NCBI RefSeq assembly: GCF_014637725.1
Contig: NZ_BMFC01000009.1
Location: forward strand, 62,001-126,000
DNA from: Marivita lacus
GTDB lineage: Bacteria > Pseudomonadota > Alphaproteobacteria > Rhodobacterales > Rhodobacteraceae
DNA length: 64,000 nt
Direction of reading: 5' to 3'
The position numbers were made by a program, and so were the translations under genes. Numbering within the stretch: the first letter of the stretch is position 1; the number at the start of each line of letters is the position of its first letter. The notes beneath the pieces are model-generated. The model was not told the origin of the DNA, made no database searches, and worked only from the letters and a program-made list of their open reading frames with translations. Below, piece by piece: positions 8,278 through 16,887 of this stretch.

Positions 8278-10167
8278 ATGCAGTTCACATTTACCGGCAA
8301 CAATTCCCGTTTTCTCGAACAGTCGTTCTACGACGGCACCGGTGCGTTGAGTATCGCGCTGACCTCGATTTCGCCAACCGAGGCCGTGCTGACCCACACG
8401 GTGTTCACGCAGGCAAACGTCAACGTGGTCCTGCGCGGTCAGGGGCTTTCGGCGGATGATCAGGGGAACGCTGTCTCGGGCGTCATCACGTCGATGACCT
8501 TCAACGGGCTGAACATCGAACAGGCAACGATCACCGGTATAAACTGGCCTGCCGACGCGTTTCAGGACGCGCTGATCGACATCGGCAACAGCTCCGATTT
8601 CACCACACTTGCGGCGCTTTTCAACGATTCGCCGCAGATCTCCATTGATGCCAGCGGCGCATTGACCGGTTTCGACCAGGAAGACGCCTGGGCCGCCCTC
8701 CTGCTCCTCATCACCTCGCCCATCAGCATTGTCGGATCGCAGTTCGACGATTCCGTCGAAGGCAGTTCGGGCGATGACACCATCAGCACTGGCGCCAGCA
8801 GCGAAGACGGGGACCGCATCGTCGGCAGCACCGGCGATGACACGATCCTCTTCGATGTGCCACCGGGCACGGATGGCCCCGGATTTTTCCTCGATTACGA
8901 CTCGATCGGCGCACCGGTGACCTTCGACATCGACGGTGTCACCAATACCGGCACGATCAGTTCCGCGGGCTTTGTCGACACCCTGCAGAATGTCGATGCG
9001 GCGCTCGGACAATATCTTGGCCTCAAGGGCACAAGCGGGGCGGACACCTACATCATCCGTCTGACAACCGGCCAAGTGGCGGCTTTGATCGGCGGCCCTG
9101 GCGCGGATGTCTACACCGTCGATGCCGGTGCGGGCCTGCCGATCCTCGATTTCCTCTTCAGCGATGTCACCGCCGGGCTTGAACTGGATTTCGCAACCGG
9201 CGTGGTTGCCAATGACGGGTTCGGCAACGTCGAAACCATCACCTTCAGCACCGCACCCGAATTGACCGTGCTCTTTGCCACCGATCTGAATGACGTGGTT
9301 TCCGACGGTGCCGGGGCACAGCTGGTCCGGCTGTACGAAGGTGACGACCTCTTCCTGTCCGATCTGCTGGGTGACGACAGCATCGACGGCGGCGACGGGC
9401 GCGATCTTGTCCGCTTGGATCCTTCTGCACAGGGCGACATGACGCTGACCTTCAACGGATCGGTTACCACCGTCACCGACCGCACGAATACCCAAGGCAG
9501 CGCCACGCTCTTGCGGGTGGAAACCATCGAAACCGCGGGCGGCGTCCAGCTCAACCTCGACCAACATGACGGGATCGGCCTGATTTCGGCGGCTGATCTG
9601 ACCACACTGACCGAGCTCTACATCGCCTATTTCGATCGTGCCCCCGACGCGTTGGGCCTGTCCTTCTGGGCCACCGCGTTCCAGACGAACGGGTTTTCGT
9701 TCGACGCGATTGCAGACCTCTTCTTCACCCAGCCTGAAACCGTCGCGCTTTATTCCGAGTTCAGCGATGGCGATTTCGTCACCGCCGTTTACAACAACGT
9801 GCTGGGCCGCGACCCCGATCAGGCCGGGTTTGACTTCTGGTCCGGCCAATTGGCCAACGGCAACGTCACGGAAAGCGGCTTCATCCTTGATCTGCTGGCC
9901 GGTGCGCGCGCCGCGACCGGATCGCCCGCCGATGTCGCCTATATCGAAGGCAAGACCGATCTGGGCCTTTATTTCGCGGTCATCCAGGGGCAGAACAACC
10001 TGAATGCGGCCAACAGCGTGATGGACGCGTTCAACGGCAGTGCGCAAAGCCTCGCCACTGCGCAAGCGCTGTCGGATGCCAGCCTTGCCACCGCCGAAGC
10101 GGGCAGCACCGACCTGCTGATGCCCGTTGTGGGCGTGATCGACACCCCCTTTGCCGAGATCGCCTAG
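8278..10167 (+). CDS. DUF4214 domain protein with RTX-like acidic repeats
   Basis: 629 residues, very acidic and low in Cys and Lys. Residues about 150-400 carry RTX-like Asp/Gly-rich stretches such as GSSGDDTISTG, GSTGDDTILFD, GDDSIDGGDGRDLV, which suggest calcium-binding beta-roll segments, although canonical nonapeptide arrays are short. Residues about 445-545 match DUF4214: ELYIAYFDRAPDALGLSFW and NNVLGRDPDQAGFDFW. There is no Sec signal peptide, which fits type I secretion through C-terminal signals; no ABC/HlyD exporter genes are adjacent. The function is unknown. DUF4214 is found in secreted and S-layer-like proteins of marine alphaproteobacteria. The gene sits 29 bp after glnD. Confidence 0.8.
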   Translation: MQFTFTGNNSRFLEQSFYDGTGALSIALTSISPTEAVLTHTVFTQANVNVVLRGQGLSADDQGNAVSGVITSMTFNGLNIEQATITGINWPADAFQDALIDIGNSSDFTTLAALFNDSPQISIDASGALTGFDQEDAWAALLLLITSPISIVGSQFDDSVEGSSGDDTISTGASSEDGDRIVGSTGDDTILFDVPPGTDGPGFFLDYDSIGAPVTFDIDGVTNTGTISSAGFVDTLQNVDAALGQYLGLKGTSGADTYIIRLTTGQVAALIGGPGADVYTVDAGAGLPILDFLFSDVTAGLELDFATGVVANDGFGNVETITFSTAPELTVLFATDLNDVVSDGAGAQLVRLYEGDDLFLSDLLGDDSIDGGDGRDLVRLDPSAQGDMTLTFNGSVTTVTDRTNTQGSATLLRVETIETAGGVQLNLDQHDGIGLISAADLTTLTELYIAYFDRAPDALGLSFWATAFQTNGFSFDAIADLFFTQPETVALYSEFSDGDFVTAVYNNVLGRDPDQAGFDFWSGQLANGNVTESGFILDLLAGARAATGSPADVAYIEGKTDLGLYFAVIQGQNNLNAANSVMDAFNGSAQSLATAQALSDASLATAEAGSTDLLMPVVGVIDTPFAEIA

Positions 10168-10214
10168 ACCAGGCCAGCCGATGATCTGCCTCAAGAGCCA
10201 GGCAACAAAAGGGA

Positions 10215-10517
10215 TCATCGCAGCCCAGCCACCTTGCGCAGGGCCTGCTCACCCATCTCGGCCACGGCGTGCCGCAACCGGTCCTCATCCTGCCGGCGCA
10301 AATCCCGTTCGATGTCCCGGTACCTGCGATCCACGCGCGATGCCTCGTAAAGTGCGCGCGCCTCGCTGACAGGCACGATCCCCGCGATCGGCTTGCCCCG
10401 TCGCAACACGGCATAGCGCGTGCCATGAAAACTCACCTCGTCCAGAACCTGCCGCAGATGGCTGCGCAGCCAGTCGGTGCTGATGTCGTTGATCTCTGAC
10501 AGGTTGTAGATATACAC
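10215..10517 (-). CDS. Phd/YefM-type antitoxin-like protein (orphan)
   Basis: 100 residues from GTG 10517, with AAGGGG upstream; the in-frame extension to 10802 has no family resemblance. The N terminus (YNLSEINDISTDWLRSHLRQVLDEV) followed by YAVLRRGKPIAGIVP is the Phd/YefM fold, in which a beta-hairpin carries the arginine-glycine turn and binds operator DNA. The C-terminal part is helical and charged, where such antitoxins grip their toxin. No toxin gene (Doc, YoeB, VapC type) is found on either side, so this is either an orphan regulator or acts on a distant toxin. It converges with the DUF4214 gene. Confidence 0.7.
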   Translation of the reverse strand: MYIYNLSEINDISTDWLRSHLRQVLDEVSFHGTRYAVLRRGKPIAGIVPVSEARALYEASRVDRRYRDIERDLRRQDEDRLRHAVAEMGEQALRKVAGLR

Positions 10518-10640
10518 GCGCCGGCCCCTTGGTCTGACATGCAACAACCCTGCCACCAAAACGTTCACAAATCGTAAGCGTCCTGCGCGTTGCACAGAAC
10601 CGCTGCAGCGCCCTCCTCGCAACGCAACCGTCAGGTTCCG

Positions 10641-10739
10641 CCGTACCAACCGTACGCTTGGCAACGGCGCAGGGCAAAACCGCCCCCAAATCCCCGAAAT
10701 CGGCGCTTTTTGCCGTCTGAGCCGTACAGGTCGTACGCT
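10641..10739. promoter_or_regulatory. Two copies of an 18-bp CCGTAC-N3-YCGTACGCT element upstream of murJ
   Basis: CCGTACCAACCGTACGCT at 10641-10658 and CCGTACAGGTCGTACGCT at 10722-10739 differ at four positions and lie 81 bp apart, about eight helical turns. Each contains two CGTAC half-sites. They lie between the divergent antitoxin gene and murJ. They look like operator copies for a DNA-binding protein; the regulator is not identified. Confidence 0.4.
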
Positions 10740-10811
10740 CGAACCGGACAAGAGGCACTTTTCGCCGGTCGATTTCTGCTCTACGCCACGGGGCACGCGC
10801 AAGGAGCCCGC

Positions 10812-12356
10812 ATGAAACCCATCCGCCTCATTTCCGGTGTTCTCACCGTCGGCTTCTGGACCCTGATGAGCCGCATCCTGGGCGTTCTCCGCGAGGTCAT
10901 GATCCTCGCCTTCATCGGTCCCGGCCCGGTGATGGATGCCTTCGTCGCCGCGTTCCGCCTGCCCAACATGTTCCGCCGTTTCTTTGCCGAAGGCGCGTTC
11001 AACGCCTCCTTTGTTCCCATGTTTTCCAAGCGGTTGGAGACCGATGACAACCCCATCGGCTTCGCCACTCAGGCGCTGTCCGGACTGGCTTTCGCGCTGC
11101 TCATCCTGAGCGCAGTCGCCATGGTCTTCATGCCCGGCCTCGTGTGGCTGACAGCCGGTGGGTTTGTCGGTGACGCGCGGTTCGATCTGACCGTGGACTA
11201 TGGCCGCATCGTCTTTCCCTACATCCTGCTGATCTCGCTGACGGCGCTGTTCTCGGGTGTGCTGAACGCCACGGGCCGCTTTGCCGCAGCTGCCGCCGCA
11301 CCGGTGTTCCTCAATATTTTCGTATGTATCTCAATGGCTTGGGCGGCCTATTCCGGTGGCGAGGTGATCCGCTGGCTGATCTGGACAGTGCCCGTCGCGG
11401 GTGTCGCCCAACTCGCCCTTGTCTGGGTCGCCGCCGACCGCGCCGGTATCAAGCTGCGCCCCTCGCGTCCGCGCTGGACCCCCGAGATGAAGCGGCTGGT
11501 CGCCGTCGCCATTCCCGCCGCGCTGGCGGGTGGGGTCATGCAGATCAATCTGCTGGTGGGTCAACAGGTTGCATCGCATTTCGACAAGGCCGTGGGCTGG
11601 CTCTATGCCGCCGACAGGCTCTACCAATTGCCGCTTGGCGTGGTTGGGATCGCCGTGGGCATCGTCCTGCTGCCGGACCTCTCCCGACGCCTTGGCGCAC
11701 AGGATGACGCTGGCGCCAAACACGCGTTTTCCCGCGCCGGGGAATTGTCGCTTGCACTGACCATTCCCGCTGCCGTCGCGCTTGTCGTGATCCCTCTGCC
11801 GCTGGTGTCTGTCCTGTTCGAACGCGGCGCCACGGGGTCGGACGATTCCGCAGCGATTGCTGCAGCGGTTGCGGTCTATGGTTTGGGGCTTCCTGCCTTT
11901 GTCCTGCAGAAGGTTCTGCAGCCGCTGTTCTTTGCCCGAGAGGACACCAAATCCCCGTTCCACTTTGCCGTTTGGGCCATGGTGGTCAACGCGGCGGTGG
12001 CCATCGGATTGGCCCCTGTCATCGGCTGGATCGCCCCTGCCATCGCCACCACGCTTGCAGGTTGGGTCATGGTCTGGATGCTGGCGCGGGGCGGTCGCAC
12101 CTTGGGGGATGTCGCTCGGTTCGACGACCGGTTCCGCCGTCGCATCTGGCGGGTGTGCCTTGCTTCTGTGGCAATGGGCGTGGTGCTCTGGGGCGGCACG
12201 CTTTTGCTGGGGCCATTCCTCGGCGTGGCAGGCATCCGCTTCATCGCGCTTGTTGCCCTGATCGCACTGGGAATGGTCAGTTATGCGCTGATCGGCCAAG
12301 CCATCGGCGCGTTCTCCCTGCGCGAATTCCGCGATGCGTTCCGGCGCGGGCGCTAG
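10812..12356 (+). CDS. murJ: Lipid II flippase MurJ (MviN)
   Basis: 514 residues from ATG 10812, preceded by AAGGAG at 10801-10806. It has about fourteen hydrophobic segments and the MurJ N terminus: TVGFWTLMSRILGVLREVM, then AFRLPNMFRRFFAEGAFN with the conserved Arg residues lining the cavity. It belongs to the MOP exporter superfamily and flips undecaprenyl-linked peptidoglycan precursor across the inner membrane. The stop codon overlaps the stop of the convergent rhomboid gene by 4 bp. The upstream region carries a repeated 18-bp element that may regulate it. Confidence 0.95.
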   Translation: MKPIRLISGVLTVGFWTLMSRILGVLREVMILAFIGPGPVMDAFVAAFRLPNMFRRFFAEGAFNASFVPMFSKRLETDDNPIGFATQALSGLAFALLILSAVAMVFMPGLVWLTAGGFVGDARFDLTVDYGRIVFPYILLISLTALFSGVLNATGRFAAAAAAPVFLNIFVCISMAWAAYSGGEVIRWLIWTVPVAGVAQLALVWVAADRAGIKLRPSRPRWTPEMKRLVAVAIPAALAGGVMQINLLVGQQVASHFDKAVGWLYAADRLYQLPLGVVGIAVGIVLLPDLSRRLGAQDDAGAKHAFSRAGELSLALTIPAAVALVVIPLPLVSVLFERGATGSDDSAAIAAAVAVYGLGLPAFVLQKVLQPLFFAREDTKSPFHFAVWAMVVNAAVAIGLAPVIGWIAPAIATTLAGWVMVWMLARGGRTLGDVARFDDRFRRRIWRVCLASVAMGVVLWGGTLLLGPFLGVAGIRFIALVALIALGMVSYALIGQAIGAFSLREFRDAFRRGR

Positions 12357-13042
12357 CTGCGCTGGCGTAGCCGCTGAACCAGCTTTCCCCATCCGCCGGG
12401 CACGAGAACCGTGGACAGCATGAACCCGATGGCAAAGCCCCCGAGGTCCGCCACCCATTCTGCCGATGGGCCGAAAAGAAGCCCGAAAATCAACTGGATG
12501 CCCAGAAGAAACCCGATCAGGGTAAAGGCGCGCACCTGGTTTTCGCCCATCTGTCCCAGCCGCAGCCACAGCAGGTAGGTGAATCCTCCGATCAGCCCGT
12601 AAACCGGCGGGAACGCCCCGATCAGCGGCAATGTGCCGCCCACGGTCAGCGCATAGATCAGCGCGCCACCCGCAGCCGAGGCAAAGAAGATAACGACCAC
12701 CGCGAGGCTGCCCATCGCCTCACCCACCATCTTGCCGAGCGCCAGCAACATGACACCGGCAAACAGCGCGTGGGTAAAGCTCGCATGAACAAACGGGTAG
12801 GACAGGAACCGCAGAACATGCTCGACAGGCCAACGCCCGGTCTCGCGCATCCACGCAAAGATCTCGGACGAAAAGGCAAACCGCTCGAGCGTGCCCAGAC
12901 GCCAGCCGACTGCCTCCGGCCCACCGACCAGACCCCGCGCACCAAGCGTGAACGCGACCTCCAGCCCGACGATGACCAGAAAAAGCGCGATCACCACCGG
13001 TGGCAGCGGGTTCAACGGGGATTCATTGTGCGGATGGGTCAC
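12353..13042 (-). CDS. Rhomboid family intramembrane serine protease
   Basis: 229 residues from GTG 13042, which has AAGGGG upstream; an ATG at 13078 would add 12 residues but lacks a ribosome site. Six or so membrane segments are visible. The rhomboid landmarks are partly present: YPFVHASFTHALFAGVMLLALG in the L1-TM2 region with the conserved His, then PVYGLIGGFTYLLWL where rhomboids have G-x-S-G. Here the position reads GLIGG, with Gly in place of the catalytic Ser, so this member may be an inactive pseudoprotease. Start and family are well supported; activity is doubtful. It converges with murJ. Confidence 0.78.
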   Translation of the reverse strand: MTHPHNESPLNPLPPVVIALFLVIVGLEVAFTLGARGLVGGPEAVGWRLGTLERFAFSSEIFAWMRETGRWPVEHVLRFLSYPFVHASFTHALFAGVMLLALGKMVGEAMGSLAVVVIFFASAAGGALIYALTVGGTLPLIGAFPPVYGLIGGFTYLLWLRLGQMGENQVRAFTLIGFLLGIQLIFGLLFGPSAEWVADLGGFAIGFMLSTVLVPGGWGKLVQRLRQRS

Positions 13043-13120
13043 TGCTCTGGCCCCTTGCTTGACGGCACTTGGGGTCATGGGTAAGGCACCAGCAGCAGAT
13101 TTGCCAGATGGAGTTTTGCC

Positions 13121-14167
13121 ATGACTGCGGCACCGACCGAGGGGCTCCAAACCTCTCCCGCGTTCACGCCCCGTGTTTTCTCGGGGATTCAGCCCTCGGG
13201 GGGGCTGACATTGGGCAACTATCTCGGTGCGATCAAGCGCTTCGTCGAAAAGCAGGACGAGGACTATGAAACGATCTACTGCATCGTCGATCTGCACGCG
13301 ATCACCGCGACCCTGTTCGAACCCGACGTGCTGCGCCGCCAGACCCGCGAATTGACGGCGGGCTACATCGCCTCGGGCCTCGACCCGGCGAAATCCATCC
13401 TCTTCAACCAGAGCCAGGTCGCCGAACACACGCAATTGGCGTGGATTTTCAACTGCATCACCCGCATGGGCTGGATGCAACGCATGACCCAGTGGAAGGA
13501 CAAGGCGGGCAAGAACCAGCAGAACGCGTCGCTGGGTCTCTTTGCCTATCCCGCGCTGATGGCGGCGGATATCCTTGTCTACCATGCGACCCATGTGCCG
13601 GTGGGCGAGGACCAGAAACAGCATCTCGAGCTGACCCGCGACATCGCGATCAAGTTCAACCATGACTATGGCGTCGAGTTTTTCCCGGTCACCGAGCCGG
13701 TGATCGAAGGCGCGGGCACGCGGGTGATGTCACTGCGGGACGGATCCAAGAAGATGTCGAAATCCGACGCGTCCGATGCCAGCCGGATCAACCTGACGGA
13801 TGATGCGGACACGATCGCGCAGAAAATCCGCAAGGCCAAGACCGATCCCGACGCGCTGCCATCCGAAGTTGAAGGCCTTGAGAATCGCCCCGAGGCCCGC
13901 AACCTCGTCAACATCTACGCCGCCCTGTCCGACCAGACTGTCGACGCTGTGCTGCGCGATGTCGGCGGCAAGCCGTTCTCGGAATTCAAGCCGATGCTGT
14001 CGGATCTGGCGGTGGACAGGCTGGCGCCGATCTCGACCGAGATGGCGCGGCTGATGCAGCAACCCGACGAGATCGACGCGATCCTCGCAAAAGGCTCCGA
14101 ACGGGCTCGCGCCATCGCCGCGCCGATCCTCAAGCAGACCTACGAGATCATCGGAATGGTGTCGTAA
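13121..14167 (+). CDS. trpS: Tryptophan-tRNA ligase
   Basis: 348 residues, close to the usual bacterial TrpRS size. The class I signatures are present: [13 protein letters not shown] as the HIGH-like motif near residue 25, and the KMSKS loop in [13 protein letters not shown] near residue 208. The enzyme charges tRNA-Trp with tryptophan in the cytoplasm. The gene is divergent from the rhomboid gene with a 78-bp gap. The murJ-rhomboid-trpS neighbourhood is common in Rhodobacteraceae. Confidence 0.97.
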   Translation: MTAAPTEGLQTSPAFTPRVFSGIQPSGGLTLGNYLGAIKRFVEKQDEDYETIYCIVDLHAITATLFEPDVLRRQTRELTAGYIASGLDPAKSILFNQSQVAEHTQLAWIFNCITRMGWMQRMTQWKDKAGKNQQNASLGLFAYPALMAADILVYHATHVPVGEDQKQHLELTRDIAIKFNHDYGVEFFPVTEPVIEGAGTRVMSLRDGSKKMSKSDASDASRINLTDDADTIAQKIRKAKTDPDALPSEVEGLENRPEARNLVNIYAALSDQTVDAVLRDVGGKPFSEFKPMLSDLAVDRLAPISTEMARLMQQPDEIDAILAKGSERARAIAAPILKQTYEIIGMVS

Positions 14168-14260
14168 CGGCGCACTCGCGCACGCATCCTGCGCGTTCCG
14201 AGGTCTTTTCCGCACAAACGCGCAGGATTATCTTGGTCAAAACGGTCGAAAGGACAGACC

Positions 14261-14743
14261 ATGACCAAGGCACATCCCGGCATGACCATCGGACATGTCC
14301 ACCTCAAGGTTTCCGACCTTTACCGCTCAATCGCCTTTTACCGCGATGTGATGGGGCTGGACGTGACCCAGAAATACGGCGACCAGGCCGCGTTCCTGTC
14401 TGCCGGTGGCTACCATCACCATATCGGCCTGAACACATGGTTCAGCAAGGATGGCCCGCCCGCCCCTCAGCGCAGCGCAGGGCTGTTTCACGTCGCCTTT
14501 CTTTATCCCGACCGCGCCGCCTTGGCGCAAGCGTTCAAGTCCGTGCTGGACGCCGCTGTCGAGATCGAAGGTGCAGCGGATCATGGCGTGAGCGAGGCGA
14601 TCTATTTCAGCGACCCGGATGGCAACGGGATCGAGATCTACCGCGACCGTCCCGAGGCAGAATGGCCACGCGATGCGCAGGGTCGGCTGGACATGGTAAA
14701 CGCGCCATTGGACCTCGACGCGCTTTTGCGCGAGTTGACCTGA
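14261..14743 (+). CDS. VOC (glyoxalase/bleomycin-resistance/dioxygenase) family protein
   Basis: 160 residues forming two beta-alpha-beta-beta-beta modules. The metal-ligand positions are visible: IGHVHLKVSDLYRSIAFY gives the first His, HHIGLNTW the middle segment, GLFHVAFLYPDR the second repeat, and DPDGNGIEIYRDRPE the closing Glu. This is the catechol-2,3-dioxygenase-like branch of the VOC superfamily. The substrate cannot be told from the sequence. The gene sits between trpS and ilvE, 83 bp from ilvE. Confidence 0.85.
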   Translation: MTKAHPGMTIGHVHLKVSDLYRSIAFYRDVMGLDVTQKYGDQAAFLSAGGYHHHIGLNTWFSKDGPPAPQRSAGLFHVAFLYPDRAALAQAFKSVLDAAVEIEGAADHGVSEAIYFSDPDGNGIEIYRDRPEAEWPRDAQGRLDMVNAPLDLDALLRELT

Positions 14744-14826
14744 CGCCGCAACGTCCCCTTCGCTCCGACACGCTCTGGACCTTCCCCAAACGCGCCCCTA
14801 ACCTGCGCCGCAAAAAGGAGGTCGCC

Positions 14827-15690
14827 ATGGCAACCGGAACAAACATCCATACATATTTCAACGGCACCTGGCACAAGGGCGATGTGCCGGTGATCAATGC
14901 CGCCGATCATGGCGCATGGCTGGGCAGCGGCGTGTTCGACGGCGCGCGCTACGTGAACGGCGTGGCGCCTGATCTGCTCGCCCATTGCCAGCGCGTGAAC
15001 CGCTCCGCCGAAGCTCTCATGGTGACGCCCACCGTCAGCGCCGAAGACATGGTCCAGATCGTCTGGGACGGTCTGCAGGCCTATCCCAAGGACAGCGCGG
15101 TCTACATCCGCCCGATGTACTGGGCCATCGACGGCGACCTGACAGCCATCGTGCCCCTGGCCGACAAGACCGGGTTTGCGATCTGTCTTGAGGAGATCCC
15201 GATGGCCCCGCAGACCGCCAGCGTGTCGCTGGGCAAGACACAGTTCCGCCGTCCCGTTCTGGAGAGCGCAGTGGTGAATGCCAAGGCTGGGTGCCTCTAT
15301 CCGAACAATGCCCGCATGCTGCGCGAGGTGCGCGCGCGCGGGTTCCAGAATGCGCTTGTGACCGATGCGATGGGCAATGTCGCGGAAAGCGCCACCGCCA
15401 ACGTCTTCATGGTCAAGGATGGCGAGGTGTTCACCCCGATCCCAAACGGCACTTTCCTTGCCGGGATCACCCGATCGCGGCACATGACCAACCTGCGCGC
15501 CGATGGCACACCCGTGCACGAGACCGTGCTCAGCTTTGCCGATTTCGAAGCGGCGGACGAGGTGTTCCTTTCGGGCAACATGAACAAGGTCACACCCGTT
15601 GTGGGCTTCGAGGACGTTTCGTACCAGGTTGGCCCAATCACCCGCCGAGTCCGCGAGATGTATTGGGATTGGGCGCAGTCCAGCCAATGA
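14827..15690 (+). CDS. ilvE: Branched-chain amino acid aminotransferase
   Basis: 287 residues from ATG 14827, which sits 6 nt behind a perfect AGGAGGT. Fold type IV PLP enzyme: N-terminal TYFNGTWHKGDVPVINAADHG, the Schiff-base lysine in VVNAKAGCLYPNN, and the cofactor-binding GNVAESATANVFMV. It catalyses transamination of Val, Leu and Ile with 2-oxoglutarate. The length and the Ser-rich phosphate cup fit IlvE better than D-amino acid transaminase or 4-amino-4-deoxychorismate lyase, though those relatives share the fold. A reading frame open further upstream is not used, because the VOC gene occupies it in another frame. Confidence 0.9.
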   Translation: MATGTNIHTYFNGTWHKGDVPVINAADHGAWLGSGVFDGARYVNGVAPDLLAHCQRVNRSAEALMVTPTVSAEDMVQIVWDGLQAYPKDSAVYIRPMYWAIDGDLTAIVPLADKTGFAICLEEIPMAPQTASVSLGKTQFRRPVLESAVVNAKAGCLYPNNARMLREVRARGFQNALVTDAMGNVAESATANVFMVKDGEVFTPIPNGTFLAGITRSRHMTNLRADGTPVHETVLSFADFEAADEVFLSGNMNKVTPVVGFEDVSYQVGPITRRVREMYWDWAQSSQ

Positions 15691-15768
15691 ACCAGAGCGC
15701 TGACACGGAACCGAGTTCTATTGCGCGGGGTCGTTTCCTGCGTCATGATCCCCGGCGGGAGAACATAA

Positions 15769-16224
15769 ATGCGTAAATTCCTTGTGGTGCTGGATGACAG
15801 CCGCGAATGTCTGAACGCCATGCGCTTTGCGGCCATGCGCGCGGCCAAAACCGGCGGCGGGGTAGAGGTGCTGTCGGTCATCCCGGCCGACGAATTCAAC
15901 CACTGGATCGGCGTCGGAGAGGTCATGCGCGAAGAAGCGCGGGAGCGCATTCACGCGCATTTCGAGGTGTTCGCCAAGTGGATGCGCGACAAGCAGGGCG
16001 TCGACCCCGAACTGGTGATCCGCGAAGGCGAGGCCGTGACCGAGATCATCGCGCAGCTGCAGGACGATCCCGAGATCGGCGTGCTCGTGCTGGGTGCGAA
16101 CACCGGCAAGAAAGGCCCCGGCCCCTTGGTCACGGCGCTGACCAAGAATGCAGGCAGCCTGCCGATCCCGATCACCATCGTACCTGGCGAATTGTCCAAG
16201 GAACGGCTCGAAGCGATCACGTGA
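15769..16224 (+). CDS. Universal stress protein (UspA) family protein
   Basis: 151 residues, single Usp domain. The N terminus KFLVVLDDSRECLNAMRFA is typical, followed by GGGVEVLSVIP and the ATP-binding-type glycine loop in VLVLGANTGKKGPGPLVTAL. The spacing recalls the G-2x-G-9x-G(S/T) motif, though the final residues are altered. Such proteins help cells survive stress, by mechanisms that differ between members. The gene is preceded by a weakly purine-rich GGCGGGAGAAC site. It lies upstream of the iron-regulated NifU gene but a dyad (Irr box) separates them. Confidence 0.88.
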   Translation: MRKFLVVLDDSRECLNAMRFAAMRAAKTGGGVEVLSVIPADEFNHWIGVGEVMREEARERIHAHFEVFAKWMRDKQGVDPELVIREGEAVTEIIAQLQDDPEIGVLVLGANTGKKGPGPLVTALTKNAGSLPIPITIVPGELSKERLEAIT

Positions 16225-16249
16225 CAGGGTCAACACAGGGATCACCTGT

Positions 16250-16266
16250 TTTAGAACGGTTCTAAA
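16250..16266. promoter_or_regulatory. Irr box / iron control element (ICE) upstream of the NifU-like gene
   Basis: The 17-bp sequence TTTAGAACGGTTCTAAA is a perfect dyad of two 8-bp arms around one base. It matches the ICE consensus TTTAGAAnnnTTCTAAA, which the haem-dependent regulator Irr binds in Rhizobiales and Rhodobacterales. It ends 57 bp before the ATG of the NifU-like gene, so it can control that promoter. Confidence 0.85.
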
Positions 16267-16323
16267 CCTTGACGCATCGCGTTCGGCACCGCATATATGA
16301 CGAATGCATCAGGAGGTGCCGCC

Positions 16324-16887
16324 ATGTTTATCCAGACTGAATCAACGCCCAACCCCGCTACCCTCAAGTTTCTGCCCGGCCAGACCGTGCTGGACATGGG
16401 CACGGCTGATTTCCCGACAGCGGATGGTGCGTCCGTTTCGCCATTGGCAACGCGGCTCTTCGCGGTCTCGGGCGTCAAGGGCGTGTTCTTTGGCCATGAC
16501 TTCGTCACCGTAACCAAGGAAGACGACACCGATTGGGACCACCTGAAGCCCGCGCTGCTGGGCGCGATCATGGAGCATTTCCAGTCCGGTGATCCGGTCA
16601 TGGCGGGCGATGCCAAGGCCCCGTCGGGCCATGCCGAACATTCCGGCGAAGATGGCGAGATCGTGGGCCAGATCAAGGAACTGCTCGACAGCCGCGTGCG
16701 TCCTGCGGTGGCTCAGGATGGCGGCGACATCACCTTCCACGGGTTTGATCGCGGCGTGGTCTATCTGCACATGCAGGGCGCCTGCGCAGGCTGCCCGTCC
16801 TCGACCCTGACGCTCAAGATGGGGATCGAGAACCTGCTGCGCCATTACATTCCCGAAGTGACCGAGGTGCGCCCGGTTGCCGTCTGA
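16324..16887 (+). CDS. NifU family Fe-S cluster carrier/scaffold protein
   Basis: 187 residues from ATG 16324, directly behind AGGAGGTG; an ATG at 16297 would add nine residues but leave the strong site inside the gene. The N-terminal NFU domain reads MFIQTESTPNPATLKFLPG. The C-terminal NifU domain has the cluster-binding CAGCPSS (CxxC) at about residue 155. These proteins hold and hand on 4Fe-4S clusters. The Irr box immediately upstream is direct sequence evidence that the gene is iron-responsive. The tsaB start overlaps the 3' end by 11 bp. Confidence 0.93.
   Translation: MFIQTESTPNPATLKFLPGQTVLDMGTADFPTADGASVSPLATRLFAVSGVKGVFFGHDFVTVTKEDDTDWDHLKPALLGAIMEHFQSGDPVMAGDAKAPSGHAEHSGEDGEIVGQIKELLDSRVRPAVAQDGGDITFHGFDRGVVYLHMQGACAGCPSSTLTLKMGIENLLRHYIPEVTEVRPVAV

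Noticed and set aside
8137-10218. A 693-codon open frame opposite the DUF4214 gene
   Set aside because: The plus-strand protein shows real family motifs; the antisense frame is a by-product of few stop codons at high G+C.
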